Source of the DNA: Acidobacteriota bacterium
GTDB lineage: Bacteria > Acidobacteriota > Vicinamibacteria > Vicinamibacterales > SCN-69-37
Assembly (NCBI GenBank): GCA_020853395.1
Contig: JADYYY010000019.1
Location: 344,925 to 408,924, forward strand
Length of the DNA: 64,000 nucleotides
Direction: 5' to 3'
A program made the position numbers and the translations under genes. Under the pieces are notes generated by a model. The model was not told the DNA's origin, searched no databases, and worked only from the letters and a program-made list of their open reading frames with translations. This document shows positions 1 to 8,378 of this stretch, in pieces; the stretch's first letter is position 1; each line of letters begins with the position of its first letter.

Positions 1-204
1 GCCGTTGAGCAGATAGCTGCCCTTCGTCGGCGTATCCAAGCACCCGACGAGGTTCATGAGCGTGGACTTGCCCGAGCCGGACGGGCCCATGATGGCGACG
101 TACTCGCCGCGCTCAATCGACAAGGTCGTGCCGCGGAGCGCGTGCACGTCCTCCTCACCCATGCGGTACGTCTTCCAGAGGTCGCGAACTTCGATCAACG
201 CCAT
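1..204 (-). CDS. MacB-type ABC transporter ATP-binding subunit (5' part, cut by window edge)
   Basis: The ATP-binding subunit energises the export system made by the two permeases and fusion protein encoded upstream in the same operon. Only the first 68 residues are present; the gene runs off the left edge. It starts [16 protein letters not shown]. Walker A is GPSGSGKST at about residues 40-48, followed by [10 protein letters not shown], which is typical of the LolD/MacB ATPase family. The A-loop aromatic is the Tyr of KTYRMG. It starts 20 bp after the second permease gene stops, so co-transcription is likely. Signature motif, Walker B and the rest are not visible. Confidence 0.93.
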   Translation of the reverse strand, partial: MALIEVRDLWKTYRMGEEDVHALRGTTLSIERGEYVAIMGPSGSGKSTLMNLVGCLDTPTKGSYLLNG

Positions 205-224
205 GCCGGGACTCCTCACGGATG

Positions 225-1508
225 CTATTCGTAGCGGAGCGCCTCGATGGGATCCATTCGCGACGCCCGCACGGCAGGCAGCATGCCGAAGAGCACGCCC
301 ACACCCGCCGAGAATCCAATCCCAATCGCGAACGACCACCACGGGAGCGAAATCGGGAAGCCGCTGAGATAGTGCACGGCCCACCCGGCCGCCGCGCCGG
401 ACACGATGCCGATGAGCCCGCCCGCCGACGTCAGGAACACCGCTTCGAGCAGGAACTGGAACAGGACTTCCGAGCGTCTGGCGCCGAGCGCCTTGCGGAC
501 GCCGATCTCCCGCGTGCGCTCGGTCACGCTGATGGTCATGATGCTCATGACGCCGATGCCGCCAACGAGCAACGCGATGGACGAGAGCACGACGAGCGCG
601 AGCAACGTGGCCTGGCTGATCTGTTCCCAGATGGCCAGGAAGGCGTCCTGTGTCACGAGATCGAAGTCGTTCGGCTGATCGACCCGCAGTGCGTGCCGGG
701 CGCGCATGACCTCCTCGACTTCGCGCTTCACCTGTTCGACCCCGACGCCCTCGCGGGGGATCGCGGCGATCATCGTGCCGCGCGACGTGCCCCGCGCGAG
801 ATCGTTCAGCCGAATGCCGTACTGCTTCGCGTACGTCGTCACGGGAATGACGACGAAATCGTCTGCGCCGACGTTGAAGCCGCCCGGGCTCGGCCGCTTG
901 GCCATGATGCCGACCACCGTGAACGCCTCGAACCCGATGCGCACGGGCTTGCCGAGCGGATTCACGTTCGGAAACAGCGCCGAGGCCGGTGACTGTCCCA
1001 ACACGGCCACGCGAGCTCGCCGCTGGACCTCACCGGCGGTGAAGAACCGGCCCGTGTCCACCGGCAATTGCTGCGCGGCGGGCCAGTTCTCCGTGGTGCC
1101 GAACACCTGCAGCGGCTTCGTCCGCTGGTTGCCGGCGAAGATGCGCTCCGACCGGCCGCCGGGGCCGCCGGTTCCGAGCGTCAGGTCCACGAACTCGACC
1201 GACGGCGCCCCGCGCTCGACGGCGTCGGCATCGGCCGCGGTGATGTTCGGCCGCATGATCAGTTCCTGGAACGATCGCCCCGACGAGAAGCTCACGACCG
1301 ACATCTTGGAGACGAAAACGGTGTTCGGTCCGAGCGTGCGGAACACGTCGCGGATGGACTCGTCGAAACCGCGGATCATCGCCGTCATGCCGACGATGGA
1401 CGTGATGCCGATCACGATGCCGAGCACCGTCAGGAACGATCGAAGCTTGTTGCCGCGCACCGTCTCCCACGACATCGAGACGATTTCGCCGATCAAACTG
1501 AAACGCAC
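225..1508 (-). CDS. MacB/FtsX-type ABC transporter permease (second of a pair)
   Basis: Inner-membrane permease of a MacAB-like tripartite export system, 427 residues. An N-terminal membrane helix (about 22-42, within [19 protein letters not shown]) is followed by a periplasmic MacB-type domain (about 45-280). Three C-terminal helices carry the FtsX pattern [22 protein letters not shown] and end DPIEALRYE. It starts at GTG, one base after the upstream permease stop (TGA at 1510-1512); no in-frame ATG lies nearer. The two permeases are clearly related and probably form a heterodimer. The exported substrate cannot be read from sequence; lipids, peptides and macrolide-like molecules are family possibilities. 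Confidence 0.93.
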   Translation of the reverse strand: MRFSLIGEIVSMSWETVRGNKLRSFLTVLGIVIGITSIVGMTAMIRGFDESIRDVFRTLGPNTVFVSKMSVVSFSSGRSFQELIMRPNITAADADAVERGAPSVEFVDLTLGTGGPGGRSERIFAGNQRTKPLQVFGTTENWPAAQQLPVDTGRFFTAGEVQRRARVAVLGQSPASALFPNVNPLGKPVRIGFEAFTVVGIMAKRPSPGGFNVGADDFVVIPVTTYAKQYGIRLNDLARGTSRGTMIAAIPREGVGVEQVKREVEEVMRARHALRVDQPNDFDLVTQDAFLAIWEQISQATLLALVVLSSIALLVGGIGVMSIMTISVTERTREIGVRKALGARRSEVLFQFLLEAVFLTSAGGLIGIVSGAAAGWAVHYLSGFPISLPWWSFAIGIGFSAGVGVLFGMLPAVRASRMDPIEALRYE

Positions 1509-1509
1509 G

Positions 1510-2736
1510 TCATTCCTTTCGGAGCGCTTCGATGGGATCGAGCGCCGCGGCCCGCGCGGCCGGATACATGCCGAAGAACAGGCCGACGGCCGCCGTCATG
1601 CCGATCCCCAGCACGACGGACCAGGGCTCGACGATGGCAGGCAGCGGCGTGACCTGGCTGAGGGCCCACGCGACCAGAAAACCGCACGCCGTGCCCCAGA
1701 GCCCGCCAAAGGTGGAGAGCGTGATCGACTCGGTGAGAATCTGCCACATGATGTCGCGTCGTCGCGCGCCGAGCGATTTGCGCAGGCCGATCTCGCGCGT
1801 GCGTTCGCTCACGACCATCAGCATGATGTTCATGATCACGATGCCGCCGACGACCAGCGAGAGGCTGACGACGCCGATGAGCACCGCGAACAGCCCGGTG
1901 GTGGCTTGCGAGTAGATGGCGAGGAACGTGTCGGACGTCAGGATGCCGAAGTTGTCGGGCTCCGACGGCCGCAAGCGCCGGTCCACGCGAAGCGCCACGC
2001 GCACCTCGTCCATCGCCACCTGCACGAGCGACGGATCGATGGGGCGCACCGTCAGATCGAGAGACTGGGTCGATCCGAACACCTTGCGGTACGCGGGAAG
2101 CGGCACCACCGCCCATTCATCCTGCGACTGGCCGAGCAGCGACCCCTTCTGGGGTGCGACGCCGACGATCTCGAACTGCACCCCGGCGATCGCGAGCGTC
2201 TTGCCGAGCGGCTCGACGGACCCGAAGAGCCTGTCGGCGACGCCCCAGCCGATGATGGCGACGAAGCGGCCGCGATCGAACTCGGTGGGCGTGATGGCGC
2301 GCCCGCGTTCGATGTTCGTCGAGGGAAGCGAGAGATACTCCTTCGTGAGGCCTCGAACCTGCACCGAGTCGAGCGACTCGTTGCGGAACTTCATCTCGGC
2401 GTTCTGAGACGCCTCGGCCATCACCATGCCGACGCTCGTCGCGAAGGCGTGAATCGCGTCCCTGTCGTCGAGCGTGATCCGCGGGTTGCTCTCCTGCCGG
2501 AGCTGCTCGTCGTCGGTGGCGCTCAGCCCCGTCCGTCGAACCGAGAACGAGTCGGCGGCGAACTGCGTCTGGATGGCGTCCTCGACCGACGCGTTGAGCC
2601 CCTGCACCAGCGAGACGACCGCGATGATCGACGTGACGGCGACCACGTTGCCGATCACGGTCAGGAGAGAGCGGAGCTTGTTGGCCCAGATGGCCTGCAG
2701 CGCGATGCCCGCGGCTTCGAAGAACTGCTGCATCAC
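1510..2736 (-). CDS. MacB/FtsX-type ABC transporter permease (first of a pair)
   Basis: Permease of 408 residues, paralogous to the next gene in the operon. It begins MMQQFFEAAGIALQAIWANK. The first helix (about 20-42, LLTVIGNVVAVTSIIAVVSL) precedes a periplasmic domain, then VVGGIVIMNIMLMVVSERTREIG and further helices, ending DPIEALRKE as in the MacB core family. Its start overlaps the response-regulator stop by 4 bp (2733-2736), so translation is probably coupled. Two different permeases with a separate ATPase are unlike E. coli MacB, where both are fused in one chain, and resemble the split layout common in Acidobacteriota and Bacteroidota. Confidence 0.93.
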   Translation of the reverse strand: MMQQFFEAAGIALQAIWANKLRSLLTVIGNVVAVTSIIAVVSLVQGLNASVEDAIQTQFAADSFSVRRTGLSATDDEQLRQESNPRITLDDRDAIHAFATSVGMVMAEASQNAEMKFRNESLDSVQVRGLTKEYLSLPSTNIERGRAITPTEFDRGRFVAIIGWGVADRLFGSVEPLGKTLAIAGVQFEIVGVAPQKGSLLGQSQDEWAVVPLPAYRKVFGSTQSLDLTVRPIDPSLVQVAMDEVRVALRVDRRLRPSEPDNFGILTSDTFLAIYSQATTGLFAVLIGVVSLSLVVGGIVIMNIMLMVVSERTREIGLRKSLGARRRDIMWQILTESITLSTFGGLWGTACGFLVAWALSQVTPLPAIVEPWSVVLGIGMTAAVGLFFGMYPAARAAALDPIEALRKE

Positions 2737-3473
2737 GGATTCCGTTCGAACAGATACCCGGTGCCGCGGACGGTCCGGATGGGATCCTGCCCGAGATCCT
2801 TCAGCTTGCGGCGCAGGTGACTGACGTGCACGTCGACGCTGCGCTCGTAGGGCGAGGCTTCACGCTGATAGAGCACGGCCGCGATCTGATCGCGGGACAC
2901 GATGCGGCCCGCCGATCGGACGAGCAGATCGAGAATCTCGAACTCCACGGAGGTGAGCGGCAAGGCCGTGCCGTTGCACCAGGCCTGGCGCCGCTCTTCG
3001 TTCACGCGCACCGAACCGACCTCGATCGTCGTCGCGGGTGCGTGCCAGCTTCCGCCGGCGCGACGCAGCACGGCGGAGATCCTGGCCATCAGCTCGGCGG
3101 GGTGGAAGGGCTTCGGCAGGTAATCGTCGGCGCCGGTATTCAGGCCATCGACGCGATCCTGCGCCCCCGCGCGGGCCGTCAGCATGATGATGGGAACCCG
3201 GCTGCGGCGCCGGACCTGACGGAGCACCTCGAACCCGTCGAGCACCGGCAGCATGACGTCCAGCAGGACGACGTCGTGGCCGGGACGAAGCGCGGCGGCC
3301 AGACCGGAGCGGCCGTCGTGCGCGGTGTGCACGAGGCAGCCTTGCTCGCGCAGGTACTCGCTCATCACCTCGCACAACTCGAGGTCGTCGTCGACGATCA
3401 GCACGACCGGACGTCGCGCCGCCGGCGCTGCGTCCGAGTCGCCGGATGCGGGCTGCGATTCGTGGTCTGACAT
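2733..3473 (-). CDS. OmpR/PhoB-family response regulator
   Basis: Two-component response regulator of 246 residues. The receiver domain (about 20-140) has the acidic pair DDD at 28-30, phosphoacceptor Asp72 in VVLLDVMLP, and the conserved Lys in DDYLPKPFHP. The winged-helix DNA-binding domain (about 155-245) ends in the typical RTVRGTGYLFE. I chose ATG at 3473; a GTG three codons upstream (3482) is also possible and neither has a clear Shine-Dalgarno. It lies inside the export operon, between fusion protein and permeases, so it probably regulates that operon. No histidine kinase is adjacent in the window; it may lie beyond the left edge. Confidence 0.92.
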   Translation of the reverse strand: MSDHESQPASGDSDAAPAARRPVVLIVDDDLELCEVMSEYLREQGCLVHTAHDGRSGLAAALRPGHDVVLLDVMLPVLDGFEVLRQVRRRSRVPIIMLTARAGAQDRVDGLNTGADDYLPKPFHPAELMARISAVLRRAGGSWHAPATTIEVGSVRVNEERRQAWCNGTALPLTSVEFEILDLLVRSAGRIVSRDQIAAVLYQREASPYERSVDVHVSHLRRKLKDLGQDPIRTVRGTGYLFERNP

Positions 3474-3520
3474 GGCGATCACGACACTAGCACCGGGATT
3501 TCAGACGTCCGAGCACGGGC

Positions 3521-4909
3521 TCAGTCGCCGGCCCCGCGGCCGCCGCCTCCGCCTTCCGGCGGGGGAGGCGGAAGCATGGACCCGCCCGGCGTCGCCTCCG
3601 CAACGGCGGCGGACGAGACGACGGCGTCGCCATCCTTCAAGGAGCGGACACTCGCGAACGGCCCGGTGATGACCTGCACGCCCGCGGTCAAGCCGCCCAG
3701 CACCTCGAAGTACTTCTCGCCCGCGATGCCGGTCTCGACCGGCACGAACTTCGCCCGCCCAGCGTCGACCACGAACACGCCCACGAGCTCCTTGCGCGAC
3801 TCGCCGTCCTTCGGCACGACCGGTGCCGGTGTGGGGCTGCCGGTCCCCGTGGGCGAGGAGGGCACGATCCTGCCGTTCGTGTCGACGATCAGCTCGCGAA
3901 CGGTCATCGCCTGGATCGGCACTCCCAGCACCTTGGCTCGCGTGGCCGTCGTGATCGTCGCCGTGCAGGTGAAGCCAGGCCGAACGTTCGGCACGTCACC
4001 CTCGAGCTGCACGACGACCTTGAAGTTCGTGGCGCGCCCGGTCGTGGCCGTCCCGCTGGTCGTGGTGATCGGGCTGTTGCCGACCTCGGTGACTCGACCG
4101 GGGAACGATTCGTCCGGAAACGCGTCGATGGCGACGCTCGCGCGTTGGCCGACGGCGACGTACGGCACGTCGGTCTCGTCGACTTCGATCTCGGTCTCGA
4201 TGATGGACATGTCGGCGACCACGAGCAGGACGGTGCCAGCGTTGTTCATGGTGCCGACCACGGCGGTTTCGCCTTCCTCGACGTTGCGCTTCGTGATCAG
4301 GCCGTCGATCGGCGCGACGACCCTGACCTTGTTCAGATCGAAGCGCGCGCTGGCGACGTTGGCCTCTTCGACCTTGATCCGTTGTTCCTGGGTGAGAACC
4401 GACTGCTCGCTGACCCGGAGATCGGTCTCGCGCATCTTCAGGTCGTTCTGCGCGCGTTCGTACGTCTCGCGGGGAATCAGGCCGGCGCGCCACAAGTCCT
4501 GCTGACGACGCAGCGTGTCGGTGGCCTGCTGCAGGGCGACCCTGGCGCTCTCGATCTGCGATCTCGTCTGCTCCAGTTGCGAGCGCGCCGACGCCAGCGA
4601 CGCCTCGCGATTCTGCACGACCGTCTCGAGATTCCGTGGATCGATCTCGAGGAGCAGCTCCCCCTTCTGGACCCGTTGACCCTCGGTGACCGCCAGGTTC
4701 ACCACCTTGCCCATGGTCTCGGCGCTGATGTTGATCGTCTTCTTCGCCCGGATCTTGCCGCTGGCCGAGACGAGCGCCTGCAGATCGTGCGTCGCGATCG
4801 TCTCGACGGTGACCTCGGTGCCGGCAGGTCTGCGTGATCGGTATTGCGCAAAGCCCGCCGCGGAGGCGGCGAGCAGGATGGCGGCGACGATCCACGTCTT
4901 CTTCCTCAT
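3521..4909 (-). CDS. MacA/HlyD-type periplasmic adaptor (membrane fusion protein)
   Basis: Periplasmic adaptor of 462 residues linking the inner-membrane ABC permeases to an outer-membrane channel. A signal anchor (MRKKTWIVAAILLAASAAGF) is followed by a lipoyl half (about 45-75), a coiled-coil hairpin (about 85-185) rich in Glu/Gln and Arg, the second lipoyl half with APIDGLITKRNVEEGE, then beta-barrel and membrane-proximal domains. A Thr/Pro-rich insert near residues 345-360 and a C-terminal Pro/Gly tail are low-complexity. It is first in the operon and its start faces a 379-bp non-coding stretch, so the promoter should lie there. No outer-membrane TolC-like gene is present. Confidence 0.93.
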   Translation of the reverse strand: MRKKTWIVAAILLAASAAGFAQYRSRRPAGTEVTVETIATHDLQALVSASGKIRAKKTINISAETMGKVVNLAVTEGQRVQKGELLLEIDPRNLETVVQNREASLASARSQLEQTRSQIESARVALQQATDTLRRQQDLWRAGLIPRETYERAQNDLKMRETDLRVSEQSVLTQEQRIKVEEANVASARFDLNKVRVVAPIDGLITKRNVEEGETAVVGTMNNAGTVLLVVADMSIIETEIEVDETDVPYVAVGQRASVAIDAFPDESFPGRVTEVGNSPITTTSGTATTGRATNFKVVVQLEGDVPNVRPGFTCTATITTATRAKVLGVPIQAMTVRELIVDTNGRIVPSSPTGTGSPTPAPVVPKDGESRKELVGVFVVDAGRAKFVPVETGIAGEKYFEVLGGLTAGVQVITGPFASVRSLKDGDAVVSSAAVAEATPGGSMLPPPPPEGGGGGRGAGD

Positions 4910-5288
4910 AGCCGTAACAGACGTGGATGATCCCGTGAGGTTTCGCGTTTCGGGCGCCGCGTGACGGCTCTTAACAAATGTTTACGGCGGCGCGTGGAGC
5001 GCCGCGCGGAGAGGCGGTGCGTGACGGTCCTGTCGCCGGACGGCCTCACGTGGCGCCCGGCACAACGCGCGCGATCGCGGGCGCCGGCCGTCGAATGATG
5101 CTCGAAGCCGCTCCGGTTCGCTCGGCAGCTTCCAGGCGTCACCCACGTCTGCCTGGGCGTGAGTGAACGCGCACCGAAGGCGATGGAGCTCCACAGCTCT
5201 CTCGACTTCGACACGTGGGGTATCGAGCCTGCCGCGTCGATGCTGGTGCGGTCCGTCCTCAGCTTCGGCAGGAACCGATCGGTCCGGC
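4910..5288. other. Intergenic region upstream of the exporter operon
   Basis: No convincing gene. On the exporter side lies the only AT-rich patch, with the imperfect inverted repeat TTAACAAATGTTTA (4971-4984; core AACA-AA-TGTT), about 62 bp before the adaptor start codon. It could be an operator or promoter element for the exporter operon. The remaining 300 bp shows no codon bias, motif or RNA fold that I recognise. Confidence 0.4.
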
Positions 5289-6161
5289 TCAGCGCGTCCC
5301 GGTGAAGCCTCGCTTGGCCAGCGCGTCTCGAAGCGCCCGGAGACTGGACTGACAGGCCGTCGTGAGCTTCCCCTTCTCCGTCAGCGACAACGCCAGGGAA
5401 CGAACGTCCGTGTTGCGACGCGACAGCTCGATGACCTGATTCGTGAGCGTCATGAATCGGTCGAGCGCGGCGCGGGCTTCGGCCAGCCGAGGTGTCGACG
5501 CCGGACCGATCACGGAATCGAGCGACGCGAGTGCGGCGCGTGCCGTGGTCTCGGCCTGCCGCACGCGTCGATCGATCCGGCCCATCGTCGCATCGGAGGG
5601 CTCGGCGATATGGGGCGCGTGCCACGCCTGAATCTCGCGAACGGCGCCAATCGCGGTCGCCACGAGCGCCCTGCCGTGCCACATCTCTCTCCCTTGAACG
5701 GATGCGGCGATGGCTTCGAGCGAATCGCGATACGCATCCGCCGCCTCGAACGCAGGCCCGAAGGACAGACGCTGCGCCTTGACGTTCGAGTTCTCGACCG
5801 CGAGATCGAGAACGCGTCGATCGAGCGCGCTGTACGCCGCGAACTGCGTCGCGAACCTCTCGAGACTCTGGGTCTCCTCCGTGTACCGAAGGCCCTGGAG
5901 CAGGGAGCGGAGCGCATCGACGCTCCTGAGGACTTCGGCCTTGGCGGCATCGGCGTCCGCGGCGAACGCCATCGACGCGTCGTCCGTGTCGGCCATCACG
6001 GCTTTGTTCGCCGAGTCGGCTGCGGTGGTGAACTGAATCTGGAGGTCCGACGAGACCTGGCGCGCTTCTGACAGCCGCTCGAGGGCGGAATTGACGTCGC
6101 AGCCAGCGACGACAGCGAGGCAGGAGAGCCCGAGAATCAGGTGACGCGGGATCTTGGTCAT
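5289..6161 (-). CDS. Lipoprotein with a chemoreceptor-like four-helix-bundle sensor domain
   Basis: Predicted lipoprotein of 290 residues of unknown function. The signal peptide ends in a lipobox (LAVVAGC, Cys21). The rest is almost all helix with heptad-like hydrophobics; the stretch around YSALDRRVLDLAVENSNVKA resembles the four-helix-bundle ligand-binding domain of chemoreceptors and some histidine kinases. Unlike those, there is no second membrane helix and no signalling domain after it, so it is a free-standing periplasm-facing or outer-membrane-anchored sensor-like module. It follows the short kdpD gene by 42 bp on the same strand and could be co-transcribed. The resemblance is by eye. 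Confidence 0.6.
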   Translation of the reverse strand: MTKIPRHLILGLSCLAVVAGCDVNSALERLSEARQVSSDLQIQFTTAADSANKAVMADTDDASMAFAADADAAKAEVLRSVDALRSLLQGLRYTEETQSLERFATQFAAYSALDRRVLDLAVENSNVKAQRLSFGPAFEAADAYRDSLEAIAASVQGREMWHGRALVATAIGAVREIQAWHAPHIAEPSDATMGRIDRRVRQAETTARAALASLDSVIGPASTPRLAEARAALDRFMTLTNQVIELSRRNTDVRSLALSLTEKGKLTTACQSSLRALRDALAKRGFTGTR

Positions 6162-6203
6162 GACGTGCCCTATGCTTCAATCCGCCGTTCGGCAGCCCGA
6201 GGT

Positions 6204-7343
6204 TCAGGTGCTCTCGGTCAATGGCACGACTTGCACGGCGGCGTCCGGCACGGCGCTCAGGAACTTGTCGAGCGTCGAGCCCCTCCAGATCAGCTCCCAT
6301 CGCGCACGCGCCGTCTGACCGAAGATGACGTGCGTGACGCCCTCACGCTGCGCGAATGCGATCAAGCCCTCGGCGGGTTTGTCGGCCTTCACCCGCACGA
6401 CGATCGCCCCGAGGCTCTCCGCCAGCCGGACGTTCTCGCGCAGCGCCTCCGCATCGGTCTCATCGATCCGTCCCGGTTGTTCGCGTGGCGTCTCGACGTA
6501 CACCGCGTACCACTTGGAGCCCAACCGCCCGGCAATCCGCGCGCCCGTGCGGATGACACGTGGTGCGAGTGCATTCGAGCTCATGCACACCATCACGCGC
6601 TCGGGAATCAGCGCGGGCTCCAGGCCTTCGCGGGCGCGATAGCTCGCCGCCTTCTCTCCGACTTCGTCTGCCACCGCGCGCAAGGCCAGCTCGCGCAACG
6701 TCGAGAGGTTGCCCTTTCGGAAGAAGTTGGACAGGGCCTGCTCCACCTTCTCGGGCCTGTAGATCTTGCCTTCACGCAAGCGATTGCGCAGCTCCTCGAC
6801 CGTGACATCGACGTTGATCACCTCGTCCGCCCGATCGAGAAACGTGTCGGGAACCGTCTCGCGCACGCGCACACCCGTCGTTCGCGCCACCGCATCGTTG
6901 AGCGTCTCGAGGTGCTGAATGTTCACCGCCGTGAGCACGTGGATGCCCGCATCGAGAATGTCCAATACGTCCTCGTAGCGCTTCTGATGACGGCTGCCTG
7001 GCACGTTGGTGTGCGCCAGTTCGTCGACGACGCAGACCTGTGGCTTGCGCCGGATGATGGCGTCGACGTCCATGTCCTCCAACACCACGCCCCGATAGTC
7101 GACCGTGCGCCGTGGAACGACCTCCAGGTCCTTGACCTGCGCCTGTGTCTCGGCGCGGCCGTAGGTTTCGACGAACCCGATGACGACGTCGAGCCCGCGC
7201 CCGCGCAGCGCATGGGCTTCCTGGAGCATCTCGTAGGTCTTGCCGACGCCCGGCGCCGCGCCGATGTAGATACGGAGACGCGCGCGATCTCGCTCTTTGA
7301 TTCGCTCGAGGAGCGCATCGGCGGTCGGACGTCGTTCAGCCAT
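6204..7343 (-). CDS. kdpD: Short KdpD: KdpD and UspA domains only, no histidine kinase
   Basis: Protein of 379 residues equal to the cytoplasmic N-terminal half of the potassium sensor KdpD. It has a P-loop GAAPGVGKTYEML, the KdpD motif VVDELAHTNVPG, and a C-terminal universal-stress-like domain (about 250-370, VMVCMSSNAL to VIFGQTARARWELI). Full KdpD is near 900 residues with four membrane helices, GAF, HisKA and HATPase; all are missing, and the frame stops naturally after VQVVPLTEST. I chose ATG 7343 because AGGTG lies 6-8 bases upstream; ATG 7349 is too close to it. Free-standing KdpD N-domains are known in several phyla. In Firmicutes the Usp domain binds c-di-AMP; whether this one does is inference. 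Confidence 0.9.
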   Translation of the reverse strand: MAERRPTADALLERIKERDRARLRIYIGAAPGVGKTYEMLQEAHALRGRGLDVVIGFVETYGRAETQAQVKDLEVVPRRTVDYRGVVLEDMDVDAIIRRKPQVCVVDELAHTNVPGSRHQKRYEDVLDILDAGIHVLTAVNIQHLETLNDAVARTTGVRVRETVPDTFLDRADEVINVDVTVEELRNRLREGKIYRPEKVEQALSNFFRKGNLSTLRELALRAVADEVGEKAASYRAREGLEPALIPERVMVCMSSNALAPRVIRTGARIAGRLGSKWYAVYVETPREQPGRIDETDAEALRENVRLAESLGAIVVRVKADKPAEGLIAFAQREGVTHVIFGQTARARWELIWRGSTLDKFLSAVPDAAVQVVPLTEST

Positions 7344-7420
7344 GCGCATCACCTCGCGTGGGCGTACGGTCGACGCGCTCGCTCCACGTTCGCCGTGTGG
7401 TGAGAACATGGGACGGACCC

Positions 7421-7780
7421 GTGAAACGACTCGTCCTGTCGCTCGTCGCCGCCTTCATCGTCGTCCCGATCGCGTTCGTGCTCTACCAGGGGGTGAGCAC
7501 GCTCCGTGTGTTGACCGAGGTGGAGCGGGAACGTGACACCTGGCAGCGGCCGGGCGACGTCCTGCGCCACCTGAACCTGAGAGCCGGCACCACCGTGGTC
7601 GATCTCGGTCTCCACGACGCTGGGCATGGCGCAGGAACCGGCCGGTCTCATGGTCTCGATCCTTCCGAGGCCGAGCCCGTCGTCCTGGCGCAGGGCTTCG
7701 AGCTGGTGATGCGCGACGATCGGTTCATCGACCGGCCCTCCGACGATCCCTGGTGGCTGCTCGTGTTCGAGAAGCGCTGA
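7421..7780 (+). pseudogene. Internally deleted SAM-dependent methyltransferase remnant
   Basis: The 119-residue frame starts at GTG with a membrane anchor (MKRLVLSLVAAFIVVPIAFV) and a helix ending ERERDTWQRP. It then reaches methyltransferase motif I (RAGTTVVDLG) and jumps, after a Gly/His-rich joint, to what looks like the C-terminal end of the same family (AQGFELVMRDDRFIDRP, then WWLLVFEKR). The roughly 120-150 residues that normally hold motifs II-VI are missing, so it cannot form a full Rossmann fold. I read this as an internal deletion. It sits on the opposite strand between kdpC and kdpD, ending 6 bp from the kdpC stop. A small expressed membrane protein cannot be ruled out. Confidence 0.6.
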
Positions 7781-7786
7781 TCGCGC

Positions 7787-8368
7787 CTACCGCTTCGTCG
7801 GATGGTCACGATCGAGCGCGAGGTTCAGCTCCAGCACGTTGACGCCCGGCTCGCCGAAGAACCCCAACTGTCGGTCCTCCGTGTGCGCGGCCACGAGACG
7901 GCGGACGTCGGCCTCTGAGATGCCGCGTTCCCGCGCGACCCGTGGCACCTGGAAGTCGGCCGCCGCCGGCGAGAGGTGCGGATCGAAGCCCGATGCGGAG
8001 GTCGTCACCAGATCGATGGGGACGGGCGCCCGCGGATTCTCCCGGCGTGCCGCCTCGACGTTCGCTTCGACTGCGTCGATGAGCTTCTTGTTGGTCGGCC
8101 CGAGTTGGCTGCCCGCCGAGTTCGCGGCGTCATAGGGCGTGCTCGTGGCCGACGGCCGCGACCGGAAGTAGCCCGCGGACGAGAAGCCCTGCCCGATCAA
8201 CCGTGACCCGACGACGATTCCGTTCCGCTCGATCAGTTGGCCATTGGCTTGGGCGGGGAACGCCAGTTGCGCCACCCCCGTGATGGCCAGCGGATAGGCG
8301 ATCCCCAAGATGGCCGTCGTGACGATCGTCATCGAGCATGCGATCCGAAGCTGTTGCACGAGTGTCAT
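7787..8368 (-). CDS. kdpC: Potassium-transporting ATPase subunit C
   Basis: KdpC, 193 residues, stabilises the KdpFABC high-affinity K+ pump. It has one N-terminal membrane helix (MTIVTTAILGIAYPLAITGV) and the family motifs SRLIGQGFSSAGYFRSRPSA, GSQLGPTNKKL and ASGFDPHLSP, ending GVNVLELNLALD. I chose ATG 8368 by alignment with the family; an open extension of 25 Ser-rich residues upstream is not expected to be translated. It follows kdpB by 10 bp. Confidence 0.96.
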   Translation of the reverse strand: MTLVQQLRIACSMTIVTTAILGIAYPLAITGVAQLAFPAQANGQLIERNGIVVGSRLIGQGFSSAGYFRSRPSATSTPYDAANSAGSQLGPTNKKLIDAVEANVEAARRENPRAPVPIDLVTTSASGFDPHLSPAAADFQVPRVARERGISEADVRRLVAAHTEDRQLGFFGEPGVNVLELNLALDRDHPTKR

Positions 8369-8378
8369 GGGGAGATCC

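Noticed and set aside
706..2820. Plus-strand open frame of over 700 codons opposite the two permease genes
   Set aside because: Its translation is Arg/Asp/Gly-rich low-complexity text that mirrors the permease codons on the other strand; no start signal or domain. It is an antisense shadow of GC-rich coding DNA.
6222..6238. TGGCACG-like and TTGCA-like elements resembling a sigma-54 promoter
   Set aside because: The spacing between the GG and GC doublets is 2 bp too short and the site lies inside the kdpD coding sequence.
4906..6300. 464-codon minus-strand frame overlapping the lipoprotein gene
   Set aside because: Arg-rich text without homology or signal; the lipoprotein frame with lipobox is far more protein-like.
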